In this document: piece by piece, positions 6,984 through 13,705 of the stretch
Position numbering within the stretch: the stretch's first letter is position 1
How the letters are laid out: every line of letters begins with the position of its first letter
Assembly: GCA_963760715.1 (NCBI GenBank)
Contig: CAVXDY010000005.1
Location: forward strand, 1-64,000
Source: CAVXDY01 sp963760715
GTDB taxonomy: Bacteria; Actinomycetota; Thermoleophilia; Miltoncostaeales; Miltoncostaeaceae
DNA: 64,000 nucleotides
Direction of reading: 5' to 3'
Made by a program: the position numbers and the translations under genes
The notes under the pieces: generated by a model
The model's database searches: none
What the model was told of the DNA's origin: nothing
The model's input: the letters and a program-made list of their open reading frames with translations, nothing else

Positions 6984-7634
6984 ATGCGGTCCACCCACGG
7001 CGAGGACCAGGCGCGGCGCAGGCTGCGCGAGCGCCTGGAGCGCGAGGAGACCAAGAGGTGGGTGCACCACGTCGTTGACGCCGACCGGGGCGGCGAGCCG
7101 GTCACGAAGGTGCTCGACCGGCCCGTGACGCCCCTGTCACGGGCCCGCGAGTGGGAGCGCGCCGGCATCCGGCTGCCTCCGGACATCATCATCTTCCCCC
7201 CGGCCCGGCGGCTCACGCCGCGCCTCGACTACGAGCCCGGCCGAGCCGAGCTCATCGCCCACCACTGTGCGGCCTACTCCCCGGCGGCCGACGAGGTCGT
7301 CTTCGGGCCGTACGGGTTCGCGGGCGGGCCGAGGCTCGAGCCTGGGGCGGGGATCGGCGCGTCCTTCTACCAGGTTGTCCCGACCCAGTCGCTCGTGACC
7401 GTCCGCGTCTCGGCCTACGTCACGCCGGGCAACACGGGCCTCGTGACCCTGACGGGGTGGTACACCTCGGTGCGGTATCACCTCAGCGGCTACGGCGACC
7501 ACGTTCTCGACCTCTTCACGACGCCGCCGGACGACTACATCATCGTGCTGGGCATGGAGGTCGGCGACGGCATCACCGACCTCACCTTCCGCGAGCTGAC
7601 CTTCACCACGCTGCCCCCGGTCCTGGAGCCCTGA
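6984..7634 (+). CDS. protein of unknown function (island cargo)
   Basis: A 216-residue protein starting at an ATG preceded by GGAGGAGGAAA, the strongest ribosome-binding site in the island. The N-terminal 35 residues are a charged helix (ARRRLRERLEREETKRWVHH). The remainder is rich in beta strands and aromatics (FYQVVPTQSLVTVRVSAYVT, LVTLTGWYTSVRYHLSG, DYIIVLGMEVGDGITDL), resembling a beta-sandwich. There is no signal peptide or transmembrane segment. No family is recognised. It is followed 117 nt later by the excisionase-like gene. Confidence 0.6.
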   Translation: MRSTHGEDQARRRLRERLEREETKRWVHHVVDADRGGEPVTKVLDRPVTPLSRAREWERAGIRLPPDIIIFPPARRLTPRLDYEPGRAELIAHHCAAYSPAADEVVFGPYGFAGGPRLEPGAGIGASFYQVVPTQSLVTVRVSAYVTPGNTGLVTLTGWYTSVRYHLSGYGDHVLDLFTTPPDDYIIVLGMEVGDGITDLTFRELTFTTLPPVLEP

Positions 7635-7751
7635 GCCGCCTCAGGCGAGAGGGAAGGCCCCGCGGAGCCCCGCCCTCCTCGGGTGGCCGCCCCGACCTCG
7701 GTAGCGGGCGCCCAGCTTTGGATGACCGGCGTAGCTGCCGATGCCCCAGCC

Positions 7752-7973
7752 ATGGTCCGCCCCCTCACCACGCCCCAGGCCGCGAAGGTTCTCGGCGTCA
7801 CCGCTGCGACCGTGCGCATCCTCGCCGACTCGGGGGAGCTACCCCATCGGAAGACGACCGGCGGGCATCGACGCTTCCTCGAGGCAGACGTCCGAGTTCT
7901 CCGCCAGCTTGGGAAGCATCATCGCGAGGTTCATGACCGCCTGCATCAGCACCGACACTTAGAACCACGGTAG
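7752..7973 (+). CDS. excisionase-like MerR-type HTH protein
   Basis: A 73-residue protein. The N-terminal LTTPQAAKVLGVTAATVRIL, then DSGELPHRKTTGGHRRFLEA, is the helix-turn-helix-wing of the excisionase/MerR superfamily, including the Gly-Gly-His-Arg-Arg wing tip; the tail is basic and His-rich. Such small proteins bind attachment sites and direct excision of integrated elements, or act as transcription factors. The ATG at 7752 is chosen because family members start a few residues before LTTPQAA; longer in-frame starts exist upstream. It ends 70 bp from the tRNA-Asn attachment copy, which favours the excisionase role. No integrase accompanies it. Confidence 0.72.
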   Translation: MVRPLTTPQAAKVLGVTAATVRILADSGELPHRKTTGGHRRFLEADVRVLRQLGKHHREVHDRLHQHRHLEPR

Positions 7974-8010
7974 AACCATGGCGGCCACCACGACCGCCGT
8001 CCCGAACGCC

Positions 8011-8036
8011 GAAAGCCCCGCATCAGCAGGGCTTTC
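8011..8036 (-). terminator. hairpin downstream of tRNA-Asn
   Basis: GAAAGCCC/GGGCTTTC, an 8-bp stem with a 10-nt loop, lies 6 nt beyond the tRNA 3' end on the transcribed strand. It is probably the tRNA terminator and is paralleled by 3696-3721. Confidence 0.6.
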
Positions 8037-8041
8037 ACGAG

Positions 8042-8084
8042 CTCCTCGGGCAGGACTCGAACCTGCAACCCTCCGGTTAACAGC
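8042..8084 (-). repeat. tRNA-proximal att copy
   Basis: The 3' 43 nt of the intact tRNA-Asn, identical to 3727-3769. Insertion has kept the tRNA whole. Confidence 0.85.
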
Positions 8085-8114
8085 CGGATGCTCTACCAAT
8101 TGAGCTACCGAGGA
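8042..8114 (-). tRNA. tRNA-Asn (GTT)
   Basis: The minus strand folds into a standard cloverleaf. The acceptor stem is TCCTCGG/CCGAGGA; the D arm is GCTC/GAGC with an AATTGGTA loop; the anticodon stem is TCCGG/CCGGA with loop CTGTTAA, giving anticodon GTT; the T stem is GCAGG/CCTGC with loop TTCGAGT; the discriminator is G. CCA is not encoded. The 3' half is duplicated at 3727-3769 as the island's distal attachment site. Its 5' end overlaps the last 10 nt of the upstream methyltransferase gene. Confidence 0.97.
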
Positions 8115-8842
8115 ATGCTCGGCCACTTTAGCGAGCGCCGGCCGTCGCGGCGACCACCGCCGAGAGCCGGGGCCGCTCGGCCCGCCGGCGCCGTCAGCCG
8201 GTGCAGCCGCACCACGGTGCCCGACTCGTCGGGCCGGCCGGGGTGCCGCACGTCGCGCTCCTCGAGGCTCCACCCCGCCCCCCCCAGCAGGTCGAGGAGC
8301 AGCGCGGCGTGGGGCCGCCGCGGGTCGGCGATGAGCGCCTCGCCACCGGCCGGCAGGAGCCGGGGGAGCAGGGCGGCGAGGGCAACCCCGTTGCGCTCCT
8401 CGTAGAGCAGGTCGGCGCCCACCACGAGGTCGTAGGGGGCGGCGCCGGTCAGGGCCGCCGGGGGGCCGCCCCAGTCGACCAGCATGGTCGCCACCTCGAC
8501 GCCGGCCCGCGCCGCGTTGGCGCCGGCGAAGGCGAGGGCCTCCTCGTACCAGTCGGTCGCCAGGGCCCGGGCGCCGGCGAGCGCGGCCACGATGGAGGGG
8601 AGGCCGACGCCGCAGCCCAGCTCCACCACGCGACGGCCGGCGAGGTCGCGGCCGGCCAGCTCGTCGGCGAGCACGCGCGCGCTGGGCCAGAGCTCGGCCC
8701 AGTAGGGCAGCCGCTCGTCGCGGGCGTAGTCGTCCTCGTCGATGAGGTCCTCCGCGCGTCGGGGGTGGGCCACCGACAGGGGCCACGGCCCGACGCGGAT
8801 CTCCTCCCGGACCACATCGAAGCGCGAAAAGACGTCGAGCAC
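8105..8842 (-). CDS. class I SAM-dependent methyltransferase
   Basis: About 245 residues. LPYWAELWPSARVLADEL is followed by motif I (VVELGCGVGLPSIVAALAGA), an acidic residue after ATDWYEEAL, and motif IV YDLVVGADLLYEE. This order matches the lysine-methyltransferase-like METTL21/PF10294 group, which methylates proteins; the substrate is unknown. The GTG at 8842 is preferred because a TAGTTT box (8849-8854) lies 6 nt upstream; a TTG two codons earlier is the alternative. The C-terminal 50 residues are low complexity, and the stop lies inside the 5' end of tRNA-Asn, so gene and tRNA may share a transcript. Confidence 0.8.
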   Translation of the reverse strand: MLDVFSRFDVVREEIRVGPWPLSVAHPRRAEDLIDEDDYARDERLPYWAELWPSARVLADELAGRDLAGRRVVELGCGVGLPSIVAALAGARALATDWYEEALAFAGANAARAGVEVATMLVDWGGPPAALTGAAPYDLVVGADLLYEERNGVALAALLPRLLPAGGEALIADPRRPHAALLLDLLGGAGWSLEERDVRHPGRPDESGTVVRLHRLTAPAGRAAPALGGGRRDGRRSLKWPSIPR

Positions 8843-8848
8843 TCCCAA

Positions 8849-8854
8849 AAACTA
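8849..8854 (-). promoter_or_regulatory. -10-like box, near-leaderless
   Basis: TAGTTT, 6 nt before the GTG at 8842; this decides the start of the methyltransferase. Confidence 0.4.
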
Positions 8855-8926
8855 CCCCTATGCCGGGGGGAATCTTGCGGGCGCCCCTTTCAACCCGCCG
8901 ACCGCCTCCGTAGTCTCGGCCTGCCG

Positions 8927-9364
8927 ATGCCACTCACTCCGATGCCGGAGCGGCGGACGCTCCCCCAGGCGAGCGAAGATCCCCTCGCCGTCTCGCTCGC
9001 GGCCGCACTCGACCGGAGAGGGATCACGGTCGCCGAGCTGGGAAGCCTGCTGCGCGCGGAGGGGATCGCCATCAGCCGGACCCGGCTGCACCAGCTCTGC
9101 ACCGGCACCGGGGCGCCCCCGACGGCCGAGCAGCTGGAGCGGCTGGCGAGCGTCCTCGGGGTGAGCCCCGGCTACTTCGCCGAGTACCGGCTCTGGCGGG
9201 CGCGGGCCCTGCTCGACCCCGGGATCGTGGGCTTCGACCGGGCCATGGCGAACTTCGACCGCCTCCGCGGCCGGCGCGACCTGCCGGCCGACACCGGCCG
9301 GGTCCCCGATGCCTCCTCGCGCTATCCTCCGCGCTTCACACGGCAGCCGAAGGAGAACGGATGA
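8927..9364 (+). CDS. XRE-like helix-turn-helix protein
   Basis: A 145-residue protein. LAAALDRRGITVAELGSLLR, followed by ISRTRLHQLCTGTGAPPTAE and QLERLASVLGVSPGYFAEYR, is a Cro/C1-type HTH with extra helices, a form common in actinobacterial regulators. The C-terminal 50 residues are charged and probably flexible. A TAGTCT box at 8911-8916 lies 10 nt before the ATG. The TGA overlaps the ATG of the next gene (ATGA), so it heads a coupled three-gene unit with an acidic zinc-ribbon-like protein and a DJ-1 family protein. The target genes are unknown. Confidence 0.75.
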   Translation: MPLTPMPERRTLPQASEDPLAVSLAAALDRRGITVAELGSLLRAEGIAISRTRLHQLCTGTGAPPTAEQLERLASVLGVSPGYFAEYRLWRARALLDPGIVGFDRAMANFDRLRGRRDLPADTGRVPDASSRYPPRFTRQPKENG

Positions 9365-9780
9365 GCGAGCCCGAGGGCGCCGCGGAGGCGACGGAGACCG
9401 AGGCCGAGGCCGAGGCTGAGGCTGAGGCCACCCCCGCCGACACCACGGCCGCCGACGAGATCGGCACCGACACGGTCGACGCGCCCGAGCCCGGCGCCGC
9501 CGTCCCCGACGAGGTCGCCGAGGCGATGAGCGAGGAGCTCGCCGCGGAGGCGATCCCCGTGGCGCTGGCCCCGGTCTCCGGCCGTCAGGCGAAGGTCTAC
9601 CTGTGCGACCGCGGTCACCGCACGGTGGCCATGTGGAGCGAGCCGACGACCTGCCATGCGCGCCCCACCCGCAGCGGCGGGGAGTGCGGGCACCAGCTCT
9701 ATCCCATCGGCGAGCTGCCCGAGCAGGTCCAGAAGGCCCTCAACCCGCTGAAGGCCTCGAAGAAGGCGTCCAAGAGCTGA
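9361..9780 (+). CDS. acidic protein with Cys/His zinc-ribbon-like end
   Basis: A 139-residue protein in two parts. The first 70 residues are extremely acidic and low complexity, with an (EA)n run at about residues 12-24. The C-terminal domain (KVYLCDRGHRTVAMWSEPTT, then CHARPTRSGGECGHQLYP) has a CxxxH, C-x-A, C-x-H pattern suggesting a single zinc site. The end is Lys-rich. The pattern resembles small actinobacterial proteins of unknown function. It is coupled upstream by ATGA to an HTH gene and downstream by CTGA to a DJ-1 family gene. Confidence 0.6.
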   Translation: MSEPEGAAEATETEAEAEAEAEATPADTTAADEIGTDTVDAPEPGAAVPDEVAEAMSEELAAEAIPVALAPVSGRQAKVYLCDRGHRTVAMWSEPTTCHARPTRSGGECGHQLYPIGELPEQVQKALNPLKASKKASKS

Positions 9781-11041
9781 GCCTCTCCGGCCGCACGTAC
9801 GCCGTCCTCGTCGCCGAGGGCGTGGAGGACCTCGAGTACTGGGTGACCGTCATGCGCCTCCGCGAGGAGGGCGCGACGGTCGTCTCGGTCGGCTCCGACA
9901 CCGACGTCCACCGGGGCAAGAACGGGCTCCAGGTGCGCGCCGACGTCACGGGGTCCGGGATCGACGCCGCGGGCATCGACGGGCTCGTCATCCCCGGCGG
10001 CCACGCCCCCGACAAGATGCGCCGCGACCCGGAGCTGCTGGCCCTGGTGAGGGCCGCCCACGAGCGCGGGCTCCCCATCGGGATCATCTGCCACGGGGGC
10101 AGCGTCGCCATCTCCGCCGGCATCGTCGGCGCCCGCGCGACCGGGTCGCTGGGCATCAAGGACGACCTGGTGAACGTCGGGGCGGAGTGGGTTGACGAGC
10201 CGGCGTTCCGCGACGGCACGCTCGTGTGGGGCCGGGTCGTGGCCGACATCCCGGACTTCTGCCGCGAGCTGGTGGCCGCGTTCTCGGAGGCCGCGGGCGG
10301 CTGAGGGGCCGCGGCCGCGGCCACCGCCCGCACCGCGCGGGCGTGCCGCCGGGCGGCGGCCGGGCTGAGCGGGCCGCCCGGGAGCTCCACCACGAAGGCG
10401 CCGGCGCCCGGCAGCAGGTGATTCTGCCAGCGCGTCGCCACGCCGGGAAGGAAGCCCAGGCGGCGCACGGGCAGGCCTGAGAGGCGCCCGTAGCGCCGCG
10501 TCAGGGCGGGGTCGGCGGTTCCGCGGTCCACGAGCGCGAGGGCCTGGTGGTACCAGATGGTCACGCTCGGGCGCAGGCGCCGGATGAGCCCCGCCGCCAG
10601 CCGGGACTCGGGCTCCGACAGCGGGCGCGGGCCGGAGTAGTAGGTGTCGAACGGGCGGCCCTGGGCGCGCCAGCCGTCGGGGAAGTTGCGGTTCAGGTCC
10701 ACGCCGCGCGCGTTCTGGCGCGTGCCGGCGGCCGCCCCGTCGGGGTTGAGGCTCGGGATCAGCCAGAGCTGCACCCCGGCCGGCACGGGCCCGGCGCGCA
10801 GCGCCCGGGTCACGGCGCCCCCCGCCGGCTCATTGCCGTGGATCACCCCCACCACCAGCACACGGCGGGCGGCGCCGGGATCCCCGACCCTCACCAGGCG
10901 GATGGGGCGCCCCTGGACGCTGCGCCCGAGCACCGACTCGCGCACCAGCGGGCGCTGCGGTGCGGCCCCGTGCCCCGGGGCCGCCGGCGCGAGGACGGCG
11001 AGCGCCGCGACGGCGGCCGCCGCGAGCGCCCCGCGCGTCAT
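9740..11041 (-). CDS. M14 zinc carboxypeptidase, MpaA-like
   Basis: The open frame encodes 433 residues. After a signal peptide (LAAAAVAALAVLAPAAPGHG), the metal and catalytic residues appear in order: HGNEPAG (His and Glu zinc ligands), VDLNRNFP (substrate Arg), WYHQ (third ligand) and FVVELPGG (catalytic Glu). This is close to murein-peptide amidase MpaA and related gamma-D-Glu-diaminopimelate peptidases, so a role in cell-wall peptide recycling is likely. The family-like part ends near 10310. The remaining ~185 codons have no stop and run antisense through the DJ-1 gene, so the true end is unclear (frameshift, error or real overlap). The ATG overlaps the pepF TGA as ATGA. Confidence 0.7.
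   Translation of the reverse strand: MTRGALAAAAVAALAVLAPAAPGHGAAPQRPLVRESVLGRSVQGRPIRLVRVGDPGAARRVLVVGVIHGNEPAGGAVTRALRAGPVPAGVQLWLIPSLNPDGAAAGTRQNARGVDLNRNFPDGWRAQGRPFDTYYSGPRPLSEPESRLAAGLIRRLRPSVTIWYHQALALVDRGTADPALTRRYGRLSGLPVRRLGFLPGVATRWQNHLLPGAGAFVVELPGGPLSPAAARRHARAVRAVAAAAAPQPPAASENAATSSRQKSGMSATTRPHTSVPSRNAGSSTHSAPTFTRSSLMPSDPVARAPTMPAEMATLPPWQMIPMGSPRSWAALTRASSSGSRRILSGAWPPGMTSPSMPAASIPDPVTSARTWSPFLPRWTSVSEPTETTVAPSSRRRMTVTQYSRSSTPSATRTAYVRPERLSSWTPSSRPSAG
9777..10304 (+). CDS. DJ-1/PfpI family protein, CTG start proposed
   Basis: About 175 residues. The beta-alpha core YAVLVAEGVEDLEYWVTVMR, the strand GIDGLVIPGGHAPDKMRRDP and the nucleophile elbow IGIICHGGSVA (Cys in ICHG) match DJ-1/PfpI glutamine-amidotransferase-like proteins, which include glyoxalases, deglycases and proteases; which one cannot be told. 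There is no ATG, GTG or TTG near the domain start. The CTG at 9777 overlaps the TGA of the preceding gene as CTGA and follows GAAGAAGG, so a coupled non-canonical start is proposed. The alternative is ATG 9603, deep inside the upstream gene. It is overlapped on the other strand by the open tail of the M14 gene. Confidence 0.72.
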   Translation: MSLSGRTYAVLVAEGVEDLEYWVTVMRLREEGATVVSVGSDTDVHRGKNGLQVRADVTGSGIDAAGIDGLVIPGGHAPDKMRRDPELLALVRAAHERGLPIGIICHGGSVAISAGIVGARATGSLGIKDDLVNVGAEWVDEPAFRDGTLVWGRVVADIPDFCRELVAAFSEAAGG

Positions 11042-12840
11042 CCCGCCTCCGCGACCCCCACCATGCGCTCCATCTCGCCGAAGCCCGGCTCCCAGACCGC
11101 CGGGTCGTTCACGTCCACTCCGAGCGCCCCCAGCAGCTCGGTCGGCCCCGCCGACCCCCCCGCCGAGAGGAAGCCGATGTAGGCGTTGACGAACGACTCG
11201 CCCTGCTCGCGGTAGCGCGCGTACAGCGCCAGCGTGGCCAGGTGCGCGAAGGCGTAGGCGTAGGTGTAGAAGCGGGTCGAGATGAAGTGGGGGATGTACG
11301 ACCACCCGACGCGGTACCCCTCGGGCAGGGACAGCGAGTCGCCGTAGTACTTCCGGTTCTCCTCGATCCAGATGCCGGAGAGCCGTTCCGGGGTGAGCGT
11401 GGCGCCCTCGGCCCGCAGCGCGTAGGCGCGCTGCTCGTAGCGCGTCAGCACGGTCTGGCGGAAGACCGTGGCGAACGAGCCCTCCACGCGCTCGGACACC
11501 AGCGCGCGCCGCGTGGCGGCGTCGGTCTCGACGCCCAGGAGGTGGTCGAAGGCCAGCAGCTCGGCGAAGGTCGAGGGGACCTCGGCCAGCGCGATGCCGG
11601 TGCCGGCGGAGAGGGCGGTCTGCTCGGCCGACGCGAAGGTGAAGTGCATGCCGTGCCCCAGCTCGTGGGCGAGCGTCATGACGTCGTCCATGCGGTCCGT
11701 GAAGTTCATCAGCACGTAGGGCGAGGCGTCCTGGGCGACCGGCGCGCAGAAGGCGCCGCCCCGCTTGCCCGACCGCGGCTCGGCGTCGATCCGGCGCTCG
11801 TCGAAGAACCCCCCGGCGAGCTGGGCCACGCGCGGGGAGAAGCGCCCGAACGACTCGTCGATGAGCCGCCGCGCCTCCGGGTAGTTGACCGAGCGGCCGG
11901 CGCCGATGGGCGCGTACTGGTCGTGCAGCTCGAGCCGGTCGAGGCCGAGGATCCCCGCCTTGACCTCGAACCAGCGATGGGCGATGCCGTAGTGGCGCTC
12001 CACCGCGTCGAGCATTCCCTCCACCACCGGCCCGGGCAGCTCGTTGCGCAGGTGGGTGGGGTCCATGGGCGCCGCGTAGCCGCGCAGCCGGTCCATCGCC
12101 AGGCGGTCGCCCACGAGCGTGTCGTAGCAGTGGGCCAGGGTGTTGGTGTGGGGCTCCAGGGCGACGTACAGGGTCTCGAGGGCCCGCCGGCGCAGGTCGC
12201 GATCGGGGTCGCGCACGTGCGCCAGCAGCCGGTCGATGGTGTGCGGCTCCTCGCCCTCCCCGGCGTCGAAGGGCACCTCGAGCGTGGAGGTGATCTGGCC
12301 GAACAGGGTCTGCCAGGCGCTCACGGCCGCCGGGCCGCGCTCGGCGAGCATGTGCTCCTCGGGCTCCGACAGCGTGTGCGGGGCGAAGCGCCGCATCGCC
12401 ACCAGGTAGTGCCGGTCACGGGCCACCTCGGGCGCGTCGTACAGCTCGCGGGCACGCTCCTCGGGCAGCGCGATCCACTCGAGGTCGAAGAAGCGCAGCG
12501 CGTTCGACGCCTCCACCAGGCCCCGGTCGACCGCGGCCGAGAGGTCCTTGTTCTCCTCGCTCATCACGTCCACCGACTCGCGCAGGTGGGCGTAGGAGCT
12601 CACCCGCGACAGCTCGTTGTCGATGGAGGCGAGCTCGGCGAGCGCCTCCGCCAGCCCGGGGGCGTCCATGGTCTCGAAGGCCCCCCGGTGGCGGGCCTCG
12701 AAGGCCCGGCACCGGTCGAGGCTCTCCGCGAGGCGGCGGCGGGCCTCGTCGGCGTCGGCGATGAGGGGGGAGAGGTCCCAGTGGATGCCGGCGGCGCGCG
12801 GGCCGGAGGGAGCGGTGTCGGTGGCGGTGGCGGTGGTCAT
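11038..12840 (-). CDS. pepF: oligoendopeptidase F (M3 family)
   Basis: A 600-residue zinc metallopeptidase of the usual PepF length. The metal site TLAHELGHGMHF (HExxH) lies near residues 390-395, with the third ligand expected in the following LAEVPSTFAELLAFDH segment. PYVLMNFTDRMDDVMTLAHE and the C-terminal YKYYG/YIPHF-like aromatic segments are typical of M3B peptidases, which degrade short cytosolic peptides. A TACGTT box (12847-12852) lies 6 nt before the ATG, so it probably heads the transcript with the M14 peptidase, coupled by ATGA. There is no signal peptide. Confidence 0.93.
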   Translation of the reverse strand: MTTATATDTAPSGPRAAGIHWDLSPLIADADEARRRLAESLDRCRAFEARHRGAFETMDAPGLAEALAELASIDNELSRVSSYAHLRESVDVMSEENKDLSAAVDRGLVEASNALRFFDLEWIALPEERARELYDAPEVARDRHYLVAMRRFAPHTLSEPEEHMLAERGPAAVSAWQTLFGQITSTLEVPFDAGEGEEPHTIDRLLAHVRDPDRDLRRRALETLYVALEPHTNTLAHCYDTLVGDRLAMDRLRGYAAPMDPTHLRNELPGPVVEGMLDAVERHYGIAHRWFEVKAGILGLDRLELHDQYAPIGAGRSVNYPEARRLIDESFGRFSPRVAQLAGGFFDERRIDAEPRSGKRGGAFCAPVAQDASPYVLMNFTDRMDDVMTLAHELGHGMHFTFASAEQTALSAGTGIALAEVPSTFAELLAFDHLLGVETDAATRRALVSERVEGSFATVFRQTVLTRYEQRAYALRAEGATLTPERLSGIWIEENRKYYGDSLSLPEGYRVGWSYIPHFISTRFYTYAYAFAHLATLALYARYREQGESFVNAYIGFLSAGGSAGPTELLGALGVDVNDPAVWEPGFGEMERMVGVAEAG

Positions 12841-12846
12841 GGCGTC

Positions 12847-12852
12847 AACGTA
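12847..12852 (-). promoter_or_regulatory. -10-like box before pepF
   Basis: TACGTT, 6 nt before the pepF ATG; near-leaderless. Confidence 0.5.
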
Positions 12853-12869
12853 GCGAATCGCGCGCGCCC

Positions 12870-13631
12870 TCAGCCGCTCAGAAGACGCTCGATCGCGTCG
12901 AGGGGGAGGGGGGGGTCGCCCGTGTCGCCCGGGCGCAGCGCCTCGTCGAGGCGGTGGAAGTCCGATCCGCCCGTGGGGACCAGGCCGTGCCGCCGGGCGA
13001 GCGTCGCGAAGGCGTCCCGCCGCTCCGGCGTGTGATCGGCGCGGTGCACCTCGATCCCTCCCAGGCCGGCCTGCGCGAGGCGGCCCACGAACGACGACAG
13101 CGCGTCCGGGGCCATGCGCAGCGAGGCGGGGTGGGCCAGCGACGGCGCGCCGCCCGAGGCGCGCACCAGTCGCACCGCCTCCTCGGGGCCGAGGCCCTCG
13201 TGAGGAACGGCGGCGGGCCCGCCGTCGTGGAGGAAGCGATCGAAGGCGTCCTGGCGGTCGCGCGCATGACCGGCGGCCACGACCGCGTCGGCGATGTGCG
13301 GCCGGCCGATCGGCCCCCGGGCGCGGGCCTTCACGTCGGCCAGGTCGACGGGGGCGCCGGCCTCGGCGAGCCGCGCCACGATCCGCTCCGCCCGCGTCTC
13401 CCGCGCCCGGCGCATCTCCTCCAGGCGGTCGCGCAGGGGCTCGGGCGCCTCCGCGTGGAAGTACCCCAGCAGGTGCAGCGAGCCCGAGGGCGCGCGCACG
13501 GACAGCTCCACCCCGGGCACGACCCGCACGCCCAGGCGGGCGCCGGCCGCGACGGCCTCGGCCACCCCGCCCAGCGTGTCGTGGTCGGTCACCGCCAGCA
13601 CCCCCACCCCCGCGTCCGCGGCCAGCTCCAC
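12870..13631 (-). CDS. PHP-domain phosphoesterase, N-terminus unresolved
   Basis: From the first conventional start (GTG 13631) this is 253 residues. LAVTDHDTLGGVAEA, VVPGVELSV, PSLAHPASLRMAPDA and VPTGGSDFH carry the His/Asp metal ligands of the PHP superfamily, close to the TrpH/YciV-type nucleoside 3',5'-bisphosphate or RNA 5'-phosphatases. The essential first motif ADLHSHTLASDG lies in the same frame just upstream (about 13688-13650), so the real protein is longer. However, no ATG, GTG or TTG exists between it and the upstream cysC region. Either a rare start codon near 13690-13710 (at the cysC stop) or a sequence error must be involved. Confidence 0.8.
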   Translation of the reverse strand: MELAADAGVGVLAVTDHDTLGGVAEAVAAGARLGVRVVPGVELSVRAPSGSLHLLGYFHAEAPEPLRDRLEEMRRARETRAERIVARLAEAGAPVDLADVKARARGPIGRPHIADAVVAAGHARDRQDAFDRFLHDGGPAAVPHEGLGPEEAVRLVRASGGAPSLAHPASLRMAPDALSSFVGRLAQAGLGGIEVHRADHTPERRDAFATLARRHGLVPTGGSDFHRLDEALRPGDTGDPPLPLDAIERLLSG

Positions 13632-13705
13632 CAGCGCCGACGGCGACAGGGCTCCGTCGGAGGCGAGGGTGTGGGAGTGGAGGTCGGCCCTGCCGGCCGG
13701 TGCGG

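Larger units (their letters stand above)
3727..8084. mobile_element. genomic island in tRNA-Asn (att to att)
   Basis: The 43-bp block 3727-3769 is identical to 8042-8084, the 3' half of the intact tRNA-Asn up to the anticodon loop. An intact tRNA at one end and a displaced 3' tRNA fragment at the other, about 4.3 kb apart, is the usual footprint of tyrosine-recombinase insertion into a tRNA 3' end. An excisionase-like HTH gene (7752-7973) lies next to the tRNA-proximal end, and arm-like repeats lie next to the distal end. No integrase was found in between, so the island is probably a degraded or trans-mobilised element. The cargo is a small membrane protein, a decayed gene chain, a secreted repeat protein and one orphan gene. 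The boundaries are seen directly; mobility is inferred. Confidence 0.65.

Noticed and set aside
7959..8933. Minus-strand frame with SVAQLVEHPAVNRRVAG
   Set aside because: It reads through the intact tRNA-Asn; the real protein here is the methyltransferase in another frame.
9373..9435. GAGGCC/GAGGCT tandem units as a possible satellite repeat
   Set aside because: They simply encode the (EA)n acidic run in a coding frame.
10960..13035. A 691-codon plus-strand frame opposite pepF
   Set aside because: Antisense shadow of pepF and the PHP gene; no domain.
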